Part shown: piece after piece, positions 27,805-36,908 of the stretch
Numbering within the stretch: position 1 is the first letter of the stretch
Layout of the letters: every line of letters starts with the position of its first letter
DNA from: Methanolobus sp.
GTDB lineage: Archaea; Halobacteriota; Methanosarcinia; Methanosarcinales; Methanosarcinaceae
Length of the DNA: 64,000 nt
Reading direction: 5' to 3'
Assembly: GCA_021767785.1 (NCBI GenBank)
Contig: JAASSR010000002.1
Location: 1 to 64,000 of the forward strand
Notes under the pieces: model-generated
What the model was told of the DNA's origin: nothing
Seen by the model: only the letters and a program-made list of their open reading frames with translations
Databases searched by the model: none
Position numbers and translations under genes: made by a program

Positions 27805-29118
27805 TCAACTCATTTTTAATGGATCTGTCTTCATATACTCTCTGAGAACTGTTGTCGCATAACTTCCCTTTGGCAGGGAGAAAGTAAGTGTTGCTTTGCT
27901 CTTTCCAGGATTGAGCTCATCTTCATTTATCTCAACTTCAGGATCACAGTGGAGTAATATTTCCTTTCGTAGTCCCTTTGAGGCAAGATCCGACACCCCT
28001 TTAACTTTAAAAGACTCCGGTGTCATCCCTGTCTCTTTAAACATCTCTTTTTCAACATCGCCTGGAAGGCCCGATGCAAAATCTGTCTTATATCCCACAA
28101 GAGGGGCTGTGATAAAAGCTCTTCCTCTTTTCAGAAGATTGTTCATGCCATCAACATTCTCTTCTGTAGCTTTCTGTGTCTTTGAGATATCAGGTAAACC
28201 CTCTTCATTCCTGAAACAGATAATATCTCCAGGCACGGCTTTGTCAAGAGATAGTCCTTTTTCAATTCTCTTACAGATAATACGATTGAAAACATAGGAT
28301 TGATAAGCATGGATGAACATTTTACTGATATTTCTTGACAGTACGCTGAAAGATCCGGCATAGTCCCCGGGATTCTCTACAAGGTAATGCATCATTGCTC
28401 TTTCATATCTGAGCCTTAAAGGATATCTTTTGAGCCCTTCTGAAAAATCCCTGGTCTCCATAACATAATCCCTTGCCTCGATCACATCCTGTGTTTCGTC
28501 GGGGAAGGATCTAGCGATATAAGTAAGTGCGGCTTTTTCACTATCACCTTTTAGCAGTTCCTCCCCTATCATATGAGTAACAGGTCTGACAGCTCCGAAT
28601 CTTTGTACACCGAAAAAGTTAGGAACCCCTCCAAAATAAGCTATTTCTTCTGTAGTTTCTTTAAGGATCTTTTCCAGTTCATGAGTATCAATATCTATAT
28701 CTCTTATTGTTATTCTGAATTCATTTCCGAAAAGATCTCCGAGTCCTAAGGGTCTGTCCGACCTTCCAATGATCTTAAGCTCCACATTCTTCACATAAAG
28801 ATTTTCGATATCTTTTTCAGAAATACCATAAATGCTGATCTTCTGAGTAGTCTTTGCTCTTTTATCCTTGGTTCCGGCAAACCCTATTCTTTTTTTACTG
28901 ATGCCAAGCTTGCGTGACAGGTCCCTTACCAGATGATGGGTATCCCAATTCGTCTTTGTCAGTTCCAGAATCAGGTGTTTGCCGCTTTCACCCTCTTTTC
29001 TATTTGTAATCTCTTTGACAATGAAATCTTCTGGTTCCTGTCTGAGTTTGCCTCCGATCCCTGAACTATGAGTACAGTAAAGTTCGATTCCCATTTTTTT
29101 TTCAATTGCCGGTATCAT
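27805..29118 (-). CDS. truD: tRNA pseudouridine synthase D
   Basis: A 437-residue protein with the TruD-family motifs: EDFIVKEI near 29, RKLGISKKRIGFAGTKDKRAKT near 70-90 with the catalytic Asp in GTKD, and the NFFGVQRFG block near 185. It makes pseudouridine 13 in tRNA. I start at ATG 29118 with AGGATGAT upstream. That start lies 11 nt from the end of the preceding lipoprotein gene, in a run of closely packed minus-strand genes. Confidence 0.93.
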   Translation of the reverse strand: MIPAIEKKMGIELYCTHSSGIGGKLRQEPEDFIVKEITNRKEGESGKHLILELTKTNWDTHHLVRDLSRKLGISKKRIGFAGTKDKRAKTTQKISIYGISEKDIENLYVKNVELKIIGRSDRPLGLGDLFGNEFRITIRDIDIDTHELEKILKETTEEIAYFGGVPNFFGVQRFGAVRPVTHMIGEELLKGDSEKAALTYIARSFPDETQDVIEARDYVMETRDFSEGLKRYPLRLRYERAMMHYLVENPGDYAGSFSVLSRNISKMFIHAYQSYVFNRIICKRIEKGLSLDKAVPGDIICFRNEEGLPDISKTQKATEENVDGMNNLLKRGRAFITAPLVGYKTDFASGLPGDVEKEMFKETGMTPESFKVKGVSDLASKGLRKEILLHCDPEVEINEDELNPGKSKATLTFSLPKGSYATTVLREYMKTDPLKMS

Positions 29119-29128
29119 TTTTATCATC

Positions 29129-30310
29129 CTAATTCTGGGGAGCAATATCTATGACAGTGACCGTTGTAGTATTGATGAATGTCCATCCGCTGCTTGTTGG
29201 TGCAGTTCCGCCTGGAAGTCCGCCTGCATACATACTGGATGTAGGATCCATCAAAAGCCATGATCCGTATTCATCCGTAGTATAGTAAATTGGTACAGGA
29301 TCGTAGTATTTTCCAATTGCAGTGGCCATCTCTTCTGTGTTGTTGCCAATATATACTGCTGCGAAAGCATGTGTGTCCGTCAGATAGACCCTTGATGTAC
29401 CTCCTATGGATTCCACCAGTGAGGCGAGAAGTATGGCATAGTCATCACAGTCTCCGGCGCCTACTGTAAGTGTTTCGCCTGGCTTCGACCACAGATCTTT
29501 TCCTCTGGGGTCACTTATATACTGGATGTTCTCTTTAGTATCATCGAAAAGGGAACATAACTGGTATATATTGTACTGACCGGGATATTTTTTCGCAGAA
29601 ACTGCAGCCATGGTCCTGACATTGACATCGAAAGGTTTTATTTTACTATTAACCTCATTGAAGACATTCTCGGGATTGATTATGTATTCAGGTTCCTCTG
29701 TATCTGCTTTTTCCGAAACTTCTATGGTTATATCTTCAAATTGCTGTTCTCCATAATCATGCCAGCTGCCGGATTTTGTCTGCGTGAGTAATGATATATG
29801 TGGACGCAGGTAGAGTTCTTCTACCTTTTCAGGAACGTCAATGGATATCAATCCTATCATCGCATCTTCTCCCTTATCTATTGTTATGCCGGTTTCTCTT
29901 GTTATCTTCGGATCTTCAGAAAAAGAAATTGTAATACCGAATTCGTATATGTGCACAGGCCTATCCCCCATGTTATTTACATAGACGCTGATAACTCCCT
30001 CAGATCCCTGGTAAAAGGAATTATAGTAATAGTAACTTGATATTTCAAATCCGGGCTGCTCCTCCGAAATTTCACCCTGTCTGTCGTCGTAATGTTTTAT
30101 TTGTTGAATAGGTATCGAAGGGACAGTTAGTTCCCCGGAGTTTATCTGATAATAGTTTTCATTCTGAAAGAGTTTGACTGATGAGGGTCTGACAATATCT
30201 GCCACTTTGTTCATTGGTTCGGAGAGGCAGCCTGCGGATAGTATGATACCTACCAGTAGCAGGAATAAGGTGGTGTATATCACCAGATTCGTTTTTCTTT
30301 TATTTTTCAT
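29129..30310 (-). CDS. Transglutaminase-like lipoprotein
   Basis: A 393-residue secreted protein. The N-terminal signal peptide ends in a lipobox LSAGC with Cys28, and it should be membrane-anchored. The C-terminal domain carries a cysteine-protease/transglutaminase-like triad: Cys in GAGDCDD near 285, His in TDTHAFAAVY near 310, Asp in LLMDPTSS near 355. Role unknown; cross-linking or proteolysis at the cell surface is plausible. The C-terminus continues to a short tail that resembles no sorting signal. The ATG at 30310 is preceded by GGGGGTT. Confidence 0.78.
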   Translation of the reverse strand: MKNKRKTNLVIYTTLFLLLVGIILSAGCLSEPMNKVADIVRPSSVKLFQNENYYQINSGELTVPSIPIQQIKHYDDRQGEISEEQPGFEISSYYYYNSFYQGSEGVISVYVNNMGDRPVHIYEFGITISFSEDPKITRETGITIDKGEDAMIGLISIDVPEKVEELYLRPHISLLTQTKSGSWHDYGEQQFEDITIEVSEKADTEEPEYIINPENVFNEVNSKIKPFDVNVRTMAAVSAKKYPGQYNIYQLCSLFDDTKENIQYISDPRGKDLWSKPGETLTVGAGDCDDYAILLASLVESIGGTSRVYLTDTHAFAAVYIGNNTEEMATAIGKYYDPVPIYYTTDEYGSWLLMDPTSSMYAGGLPGGTAPTSSGWTFINTTTVTVIDIAPQN

Positions 30311-30335
30311 ACTAACCCCCAATACAGATCAAAGA

Positions 30336-30683
30336 TCACAGAAGTTTAAGGTTTCCTGTGATCTTATCAATATCTTCTATCTTTGCAGGTCCTATACCAA
30401 GTACTGTAACAGTCCCAGGTTCGATCTCAGTCAGGCCTGCATCCTGTATCATTGCTGTGGGAAGTCCCTGTCTTCTTGCTACTTCCTTTAAATGGAAAAG
30501 GTCTTTTATTGTTGCAACCCTCAGGACAACTTTTTTCTGTCCGCCTTCTTTCCATTTATCAAGGGTCCTGCGGTCAGCCCATTCAGAAGCCGAAACCGCT
30601 GCATGTGCAACCTGAACAGCAAGTTTACCTTTAGATAGTTTCAGATCATCCCTGATGACTATGCATTGTTTATATTCATTCAT
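30336..30683 (-). CDS. pth2: Peptidyl-tRNA hydrolase (archaeal type, Pth2)
   Basis: A 115-residue protein beginning [30 protein letters not shown], with the catalytic segment [13 protein letters not shown] and the C-terminal [18 protein letters not shown]. It releases tRNA from peptidyl-tRNA that drops off ribosomes. The start overlaps the end of the upstream ATP-grasp ligase gene (30680-30683). Confidence 0.96.
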   Translation of the reverse strand: MNEYKQCIVIRDDLKLSKGKLAVQVAHAAVSASEWADRRTLDKWKEGGQKKVVLRVATIKDLFHLKEVARRQGLPTAMIQDAGLTEIEPGTVTVLGIGPAKIEDIDKITGNLKLL

Positions 30684-31615
30684 TTTTTCTGCCCTGCATT
30701 TTGTATTCTGTACTCAATGGCGTTGAGTATATGTTCTGCAACATTGATATTCAGGGATTTATAGATACCTGCTCCCGAAGGGGTTGCATTCACTTCTAGA
30801 ACAAAACATCCTTTTTCGTTTTCAATTATATCCACTCCTGCAAAGAACGCTCCCACTGCCCTGGCGGCTTCTATGCACATTTCGTGCTGTTCACCACTGA
30901 GTTCACATGCCTGAGGAGTACCACCCTGACTAAGATTATTAAGCCACCACCCATCAGGTGCTTTTCTGTAGATAGCACCTATTACGTTGTCATCAACAAT
31001 AAATGCACGGATATCCTTCCCGGAACTTTCTATGAATTCCTGTATATAAAGAATTCCTTTTTCTTTGATTATATTATTTACGAGGTCAAAAACCGGTGTT
31101 TTTTCTTTTGTTCCGTCGGGAGCTATCACTTTGTTTCCTTTTATACGTACAATCCCGATTCCTTTATAACCGAAAACCGGCTTGATAACAACATCTCCAA
31201 GGTCATCTATCAGTTTCAGAGCCACATTCACTTCCTGTGTAACAAAGGTTTTCGGAGTAGAAATACCTGCGTTTGCAATGAGACAACTTGAGTGAAACTT
31301 GTTTGCTGCATTCTGTATGGCAGCCGGAGAATTTATGATCAGTATTCCATTTCGTTCAAGATCCCTGAGCACATCGAAACGAAATATATGTGCATCATTC
31401 TGTCCGGTACCCATATCTCTTATGATCATGGCATCAAGTTCAGAAAGGTCGATATCAACTGCTCTGTGTTCTACCCTGTCAGTAACAGATGTTCCAATTT
31501 TACCCATATCCGGACAAAAGGTTTCAATGTTCCTTTTTTCGGCCTCTTTGATCAGGGCTTCAGCCGTCCAGTCCTGCGGGTCGGTTATAAAGATCCCGAG
31601 TTTTTTCATTTTCAT
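30680..31615 (-). CDS. mptN: RimK-type ATP-grasp ligase, probable tetrahydromethanopterin:alpha-L-glutamate ligase
   Basis: A 311-residue ATP-grasp protein. The N-terminal pre-ATP-grasp part (to about 110) is followed by [32 protein letters not shown] and [21 protein letters not shown]. It is of the RimK family, which in methanogens includes MptN (adds glutamate to tetrahydromethanopterin, giving tetrahydrosarcinapterin) and CofF (adds alpha-glutamate to F420). I favour MptN but cannot exclude CofF. I start at ATG 31615, 8 nt after AGGA. The gene overlaps pth2 by 4 nt. Confidence 0.72.
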   Translation of the reverse strand: MKMKKLGIFITDPQDWTAEALIKEAEKRNIETFCPDMGKIGTSVTDRVEHRAVDIDLSELDAMIIRDMGTGQNDAHIFRFDVLRDLERNGILIINSPAAIQNAANKFHSSCLIANAGISTPKTFVTQEVNVALKLIDDLGDVVIKPVFGYKGIGIVRIKGNKVIAPDGTKEKTPVFDLVNNIIKEKGILYIQEFIESSGKDIRAFIVDDNVIGAIYRKAPDGWWLNNLSQGGTPQACELSGEQHEMCIEAARAVGAFFAGVDIIENEKGCFVLEVNATPSGAGIYKSLNINVAEHILNAIEYRIQNAGQKK

Positions 31616-31665
31616 TCTTTCATTCCTGATGATCATTATTCGTTAGGATCATTACTTTCATTTCT

Positions 31666-32331
31666 TTAATCATGGTACCGGGCTATGAAGCAAGGTATGT
31701 CGATAACATTTTTTACGGCATCGATTATTATTCCGTCGGCAGTAGCTATTATCTCAGAATTGTCGCAATTCTTCAGGTCATAGTCAACATGTCTCGATGT
31801 TCTTGCATCCCCTTTTATTAAAAGATCTTCCATGCGCTTTCTTATGAAGGCTGCAAGCTCTCCGCTGTTCTTTATTTGAGTGTCCAGTAGCACATGTGTA
31901 TATTTAATTTCTGATCTTAAAATGAAGTCCAGCATCTCCTCAACAGCTCTGAAGGTGCTATCCACATTGGAATGGTTCTTAAAGATACCTTTTATGTCCC
32001 TTAGGAATGAATCATCTGCGACCCATACATTTTCTCCTTCTATCAGACTTTCAAGAGTTATAAGTACGTTGTATCCGTCAATTATTACTCTTCCGTTCTT
32101 CAGTTCATCTATTCCAAGCTTCTTTTCCATACGGGAAATGGTAGTATTTCTTGAAAAGACAGTGCGTGCAAGTATGTATCTCTCATTTTTGTCAAGACGG
32201 TAATGATCTCCTGTAAACCTGATGGAACTATCCCTGCGGTATCCCCTTTCCAGAAGATAGCGGATATCCTTTGCAGCTTCACCGAGTTTTCCCGGGTGGT
32301 TTTTATTAATATGATATTTCTTAGAGGACAT
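31666..32331 (-). CDS. DUF434/DUF5616 domain protein
   Basis: A 221-residue archaeal protein. The N-terminal part (10-75) matches DUF434, a small helical, Arg-rich module, and the remainder matches DUF5616. Within it VIIDGYNVLITLESL near 84 and a later VLLDTQIKNSGE near 148 resemble the first acidic strands of NYN/PIN nucleases, so RNA or DNA cleavage is possible. No experiment on the family is known to me. It is transcribed with the downstream mptN-like gene. Confidence 0.75.
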   Translation of the reverse strand: MSSKKYHINKNHPGKLGEAAKDIRYLLERGYRRDSSIRFTGDHYRLDKNERYILARTVFSRNTTISRMEKKLGIDELKNGRVIIDGYNVLITLESLIEGENVWVADDSFLRDIKGIFKNHSNVDSTFRAVEEMLDFILRSEIKYTHVLLDTQIKNSGELAAFIRKRMEDLLIKGDARTSRHVDYDLKNCDNSEIIATADGIIIDAVKNVIDIPCFIARYHD

Positions 32332-32451
32332 CAGATATCAATTTTCAATTCCTTGTTCTGTATTCTGTATGTTGGTAAGTTATAGATATCGGAGTTCTAA
32401 AAATGTTATGTACATTTTATTAGTGAACATATATCTTTCTAACCGGGTTTT

Positions 32452-32459
32452 ATTTAAAT
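32452..32459 (+). promoter_or_regulatory. Candidate TATA box of the response regulator gene
   Basis: TATTTAAA-type sequence (TTTATTTAAATAG, 32449-32461) lies about 90 nt before the start codon, giving a leader of some 60 nt. The 207-nt gap between the divergent genes otherwise shows no gene. Confidence 0.4.
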
Positions 32460-32538
32460 AGTTTCAATATTATACTATCTAATGGCTTTGGTACATATTT
32501 CTATGATCGGATGTTTGTGTTTACTGGATCTTTTGTGA

Positions 32539-34197
32539 GTGACAGAGATGGATGAGCAAAAAAAAGGAAAGGTGCTGATCGTTGATGATGAGTCAATGAA
32601 TGTCAAACTTTTAGATGCCTATCTAATGCATGATTACGATATAATCCCTGCATACTGTGGTATAGAGGCACTTGAAAAAGTTGAAACACACAACCCTGAC
32701 ATAATTCTTCTGGATCTTATGATGCCTGATATCACAGGTTTTGAGGTATGTAAGATCCTCAAAAGTTCTGAAAAAACACGTTTTATTCCTATAATAATGG
32801 TCACAGCATTATCCAGTCTTGAAGATCGCATCAAGGGCATAGATGCAGGTGCAGATGACTTCCTGACAAAACCTCTTGACAGGCTTGAGATCAAGACACG
32901 GGTTGGTTCTCTTCTCAGAATTAAAAAACTTCATGATGAACTGATAGCTGAACGTGACCAGGCTCAGAATTATCTTGATCTTGCAGGAGTAATGCTTTTT
33001 GTACTTGACGAAAAGGGCATTGTTAAGCTGATTAACAAAAAAGGATCTGAGATACTCGGTTATACTGAGGAAGAGATCATTGGGAATGACTGGTTTGAAA
33101 GTTATGTTCCCACACTTTTCAGAGAGAGTGCAAGGAAAGGTTTCGATAAATTACTCTCAAATGGGAATGATAAGGAAGGATATTTTGAGATACCTTTTCT
33201 GAACAGAAACAGACAAAAAAGAATCATGAGCTGGAATAATATTATTCTTCGGGATACTGATGGTAATATTAACGGTCTTCTGGTTTCAGGTGAGGATATT
33301 ACCGAAAGGATAGAAGCAGAATCAAAGATCAAAAGAGCCAATGAGTATCTTGATAACCTTTTGAAAGCATCTCCTATAGCCATACTCTCCCTTGACAGTA
33401 AAAAAAGAATTGTTACCGCAAACAAGAATGCGGCTGATCTTCTTGGTTATGAAGTGAGTGAAATAATTGCCAGGCCTATAAGAGATTTTTCAGAGGATAT
33501 TGATCTGCTCAAATTTGAAGAAAAGAAGGATTTTGAAATGCTGTTTTTCAAAAAACATGGTGAAAAGGTTCGTATGAATGTTTCAACTTCTCTGCTGGAA
33601 GAAGATGATGGGAAAAAAGGACTTATTGTAACATTACAGGACCGTTCACGTCTAAGAGGTCTGTTCATCACTCCGCTTACTGAAGATATTGAGCATGATA
33701 ATGGAGACCTTGAAGTCGAACTTGAGAGCGGATATATCTATCTTTCAGGATCATCAGAACCGGAACAAAGTTATGAGACTTTCTCTGAACTTGTAAAAAG
33801 CGGAAAACCAGGGCTTTGTATCACAAGAATGAATCCAGATAAGGTAAGGGATATCTATGGTCTGGCAAAAACACCTATAGTCTGGCTTACAAAGAATAAG
33901 ATCGATGGCCAGCAATCTATAGATTCAACTGAACTTTTCAGGATACATCCTACAATTGCTGATTTTGTAAATAAGATCGATGATGGCGTCGTTCTGATGG
34001 ACGGGCTTGAATATCTCATACTTGATAATGATTTTCTATCTGTGGTCAAACTGATAGAACAAACCAATGATACTATTATGGCATCAGGTTCCAGAATGAT
34101 ATTGCAGCTGGATCCTCATATTCTTGAAAAGAAGGAATTCCACTTACTTAAAAGATGGATGAAACATGTCTCCGGAGATTCTTTATGCTACATATAA
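32539..34197 (+). CDS. Response regulator with PAS-PAS-DUF835 domains
   Basis: A 552-residue protein. The receiver domain (10-125) has Asp16/Asp17, phosphoacceptor Asp59, Thr89 and Lys111. Two PAS domains follow (about 140-255 and 265-380), then a C-terminal DUF835 domain (395-550). There is no DNA-binding or HATPase domain, so output is probably by protein interaction. It lies 106 nt upstream of a KaiC-like ATPase gene, and DUF835 proteins are often found with such ATPases in archaea. A GTG at 32539 and an ATG at 32548 are both possible starts; neither has a clear ribosome site. Confidence 0.85.
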   Translation: MTEMDEQKKGKVLIVDDESMNVKLLDAYLMHDYDIIPAYCGIEALEKVETHNPDIILLDLMMPDITGFEVCKILKSSEKTRFIPIIMVTALSSLEDRIKGIDAGADDFLTKPLDRLEIKTRVGSLLRIKKLHDELIAERDQAQNYLDLAGVMLFVLDEKGIVKLINKKGSEILGYTEEEIIGNDWFESYVPTLFRESARKGFDKLLSNGNDKEGYFEIPFLNRNRQKRIMSWNNIILRDTDGNINGLLVSGEDITERIEAESKIKRANEYLDNLLKASPIAILSLDSKKRIVTANKNAADLLGYEVSEIIARPIRDFSEDIDLLKFEEKKDFEMLFFKKHGEKVRMNVSTSLLEEDDGKKGLIVTLQDRSRLRGLFITPLTEDIEHDNGDLEVELESGYIYLSGSSEPEQSYETFSELVKSGKPGLCITRMNPDKVRDIYGLAKTPIVWLTKNKIDGQQSIDSTELFRIHPTIADFVNKIDDGVVLMDGLEYLILDNDFLSVVKLIEQTNDTIMASGSRMILQLDPHILEKKEFHLLKRWMKHVSGDSLCYI

Positions 34198-34303
34198 AAA
34201 TCTTTTTATACTTTTTTTGTATAACATCTGCATTAAAGATATATATTATTTTTACTTTATCAGAGATACTTACTTTTACCAATAAAATAAAGAGAGGGGT
34301 ATA

Positions 34304-35002
34304 ATGCGATTTGTGGACACTATAGAAGGTTTGAACGAAGTCTTTGATACGGATATACCTAAAAACAGTGTCGTACTTGTAACTGGTGCAGCAGGCACAT
34401 TGAAATCAGGTTTTACCTTTCAGGTAATGTCCAATTATCTTGAACATCAGGATGAATATGGTCTTTATATTACTTTCGAGCAAAGTAAAGAGAATCATTT
34501 GCAGAATATGGACAGTATGGGAATAAGGCTTTCTAAGAAAATGCACATTTCTGATTTCAGCGATTATCGTGTAATGTATGACGATTTTTCGGATGATCTT
34601 TTGAGTATTCTCGAAGAAAACATAATCAGCTTCAAAAAAGATATCGGAGATAAATGTACCTGTGTTGCTATTGATTCTCTGGGAGCTTTATATTCTCTGC
34701 TTAATATTGATCAACGGGATATGAGGAAAAATATGTATAAATTCCTTGAATCCCTTAGGCGTGAAAATCTCACAACATTTCTTATACTTGAAGATGAAAA
34801 ATTGTCTGATATGTCAGATCCTTCTACAGGCATGGAAGGTTATCTTGCAGACGGTATCATCGAACTGGGACTCCATCTCAAAGGTAATGTTGCAAACAGA
34901 TATCTCAGGGTGCGCAAAATGCGTTCGGCTTCCCACAGCATGGCACCATGGATACTTGCGGTTTCAGAAAATGGATTGCAGGTGTATAAAGGCAATTTCT
35001 GA
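34304..35002 (+). CDS. KaiC-like RecA-superfamily ATPase
   Basis: A single-domain 232-residue ATPase of the RAD55/KaiC type. The Walker A motif is GAAGTLKSG (residues 28-36, Lys34) and the Walker B strand is CVAIDSLGAL near 124. It lacks the paired KaiC domains of cyanobacterial clock proteins. The neighbour is a response regulator with a DUF835 domain. Such ATPases in archaea are probably signalling proteins rather than clock components. AGAGAGGGGT lies 6 nt before the ATG. Confidence 0.85.
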   Translation: MRFVDTIEGLNEVFDTDIPKNSVVLVTGAAGTLKSGFTFQVMSNYLEHQDEYGLYITFEQSKENHLQNMDSMGIRLSKKMHISDFSDYRVMYDDFSDDLLSILEENIISFKKDIGDKCTCVAIDSLGALYSLLNIDQRDMRKNMYKFLESLRRENLTTFLILEDEKLSDMSDPSTGMEGYLADGIIELGLHLKGNVANRYLRVRKMRSASHSMAPWILAVSENGLQVYKGNF

Positions 35003-35118
35003 TATTAAGATGTACTAATAATCAAAAAATCCAGAAAGTATTTTGAAATCAGAATATTCAATGCGAATATTTTTATAATTTCCTGACAAAGCTTATTTTA
35101 TCACAGGGGTTAGAAAAT

Positions 35119-35538
35119 ATGTTCGCAGGATTAAATGATGCAAGTTTAAACTTATTACTGCAGTTCTTGTCAGTTATTATATTGATCATTGCCCTGTTGC
35201 AGGTCTCAAAAGATCCTTCGGGAAAACACTGCAGGTTTGTAGGTATTGCAGTATTATTGCAACTTGTATCGATTCTGTTTTTCATGTTCCCTTCAATGTC
35301 TGCTTTAACTGACCTTGGTTTAAGTTCCTCTCTGCAGACCCAGATGTATCTGCATCATTTTGCAGGTCTGCTGGTTGTCATTTTCTATATATATATCAAA
35401 CTGGCAATTGATGGCAGAGTTAAGATGATCTTCAATCCTTTCAATCTGATGAAGATAACACTTGCATTATGGATCATTGTATTCATCGGTGGTATCGGCC
35501 TTTACCTGTCTATATGGGAAGGTTTTTCCCTTCTCTGA
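35119..35538 (+). CDS. Four-helix membrane protein of unknown function
   Basis: A 139-residue protein with hydrophobic segments at about 10-28, 41-60, 80-98 and 113-134. A His-His pair (MYLHHFAG) lies at the start of helix 3 and could be a metal or haem ligand. CAGGGGTTAGA lies before the ATG. The stop TGA is directly adjacent to the stop of the convergent F390 synthetase gene. Function not recognised. Confidence 0.65.
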   Translation: MFAGLNDASLNLLLQFLSVIILIIALLQVSKDPSGKHCRFVGIAVLLQLVSILFFMFPSMSALTDLGLSSSLQTQMYLHHFAGLLVVIFYIYIKLAIDGRVKMIFNPFNLMKITLALWIIVFIGGIGLYLSIWEGFSLL

Positions 35539-36894
35539 TCATCTTCTGTCAACGATGCGTTTTGGTCTTCCTTTAATGCGATAGAACTCAAGTTCTCCGG
35601 GTCTTAAGTAATTGAAAATTATGTTCAGGCTGCCATCTATATATGCATTTTCCAGCTTTTTCTTGTAGGCGAAAAAGGATCTGAGGAAATTTTCTTTTAT
35701 AAGCTCCTCATTGCATCTCTGCATATCATTGCACTCCATACTGACTCTGAGTGTTGTCTCACCTTCGTCATCTCCTCCATAAAGAAAAGCTTCATATTCT
35801 CCGGTCAGGTACTCCATATTTTCTCTCTGGAATACACCTTTTTCAATATCAACACGATTGAAAGGTGTATCTGCCGTCCAGAATGTTTCTGCTTCTCTTT
35901 GAGGTGTCATTATCTTCATATGTGTTCGTCCACAGGCACATTTATCCCGGCTGAGAACCACTGTTGTATCTTCGGTGTCATAATTCAGAAGAACGTTGCC
36001 GCTTTTTGCTCCCACCGGTAATAGGGTGGTGAGCACAAGTCTGCCACATTCTCCGTCCTTTACGAATTTATCCATATGAGGGTCATAAACATCCAGATGT
36101 ACCATATCTTCGGGTACGTGCAACCCGTTTACTTCGGTACACTCTCCGCACATGGTCCCTTCGGTGCTGCCGTAATTATTGTAAACTTCGCAGTCCCATA
36201 TCTCAGAAACGTAATTCCTTGATTCTTCTGCGAAACTTTCACCTCCGATCACAAGACGTTCAATGCTTGATTCTGAAGGTTCCATTCCCTGATCTTTCAT
36301 TCTCTTTGCCAGACGCAGAAGTTTGAATATACTGGCAACTATGGAAGTAGGTCTGTATGATTCCATAACCCTGACGGGAAATGTACATTTTCCTTCAGGG
36401 ATCATTGTCATGCCTATATGTCTGGCTGCAAGGGTCATCGTATTTGCTCCAACGTTCATCCCGTATGAAGCACATACGACTACACGGTCTTCAGGTCCGA
36501 ATCCCTGTGACAAAAAGCATCTGGCATATTTTTCGGCATATCTCTCCCAGTCTTTCCATGTAAGGAAAAATGATTTTGGTGTTCCGCTGGTTCCGCTGGT
36601 CTCATGAACTGTGAACACATCATTCCAGTCAACCATCCTGAATCCAAAATCATCCTGAACAGGTGGCTGGTTCTCACGGATCGTTTTTCCTGATATAATA
36701 GGAAGTTCCAGCAGATCCTCATGTGACCTGATATCAGAAGGATTGATATTATTTTCTCTGAACCATTTTTTATAAAAAAGTGAATTATCTGCAGCGTAGT
36801 TCACTGTGTACCTGACCCTCTCTTCAATAAGAGCATCAAGTTCACTCCTGTCCATGGTCTCAATTTCCGGATTATAGTATTGTCTGGGTCCCAT
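35539..36894 (-). CDS. Coenzyme F390 synthetase / phenylacetate-CoA-ligase-like adenylating enzyme
   Basis: A 451-residue ANL-superfamily enzyme, with TSGTSGTPKSFFLTW (ATP loop, residues 98-112) and NNYGSTEGT near 240. Homology is to the phenylacetate-CoA ligase branch, which in methanogens contains the F390 synthetases that join AMP or GMP to F420 in response to oxidation. The family also contains uncharacterised members. A Cys-rich stretch (CACGRTH near 319) is usual here. The stop codon abuts the stop of the convergent membrane protein gene, with no room for a terminator. Confidence 0.75.
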   Translation of the reverse strand: MGPRQYYNPEIETMDRSELDALIEERVRYTVNYAADNSLFYKKWFRENNINPSDIRSHEDLLELPIISGKTIRENQPPVQDDFGFRMVDWNDVFTVHETSGTSGTPKSFFLTWKDWERYAEKYARCFLSQGFGPEDRVVVCASYGMNVGANTMTLAARHIGMTMIPEGKCTFPVRVMESYRPTSIVASIFKLLRLAKRMKDQGMEPSESSIERLVIGGESFAEESRNYVSEIWDCEVYNNYGSTEGTMCGECTEVNGLHVPEDMVHLDVYDPHMDKFVKDGECGRLVLTTLLPVGAKSGNVLLNYDTEDTTVVLSRDKCACGRTHMKIMTPQREAETFWTADTPFNRVDIEKGVFQRENMEYLTGEYEAFLYGGDDEGETTLRVSMECNDMQRCNEELIKENFLRSFFAYKKKLENAYIDGSLNIIFNYLRPGELEFYRIKGRPKRIVDRR

Positions 36895-36908
36895 TATATC
36901 ATTTCCTT

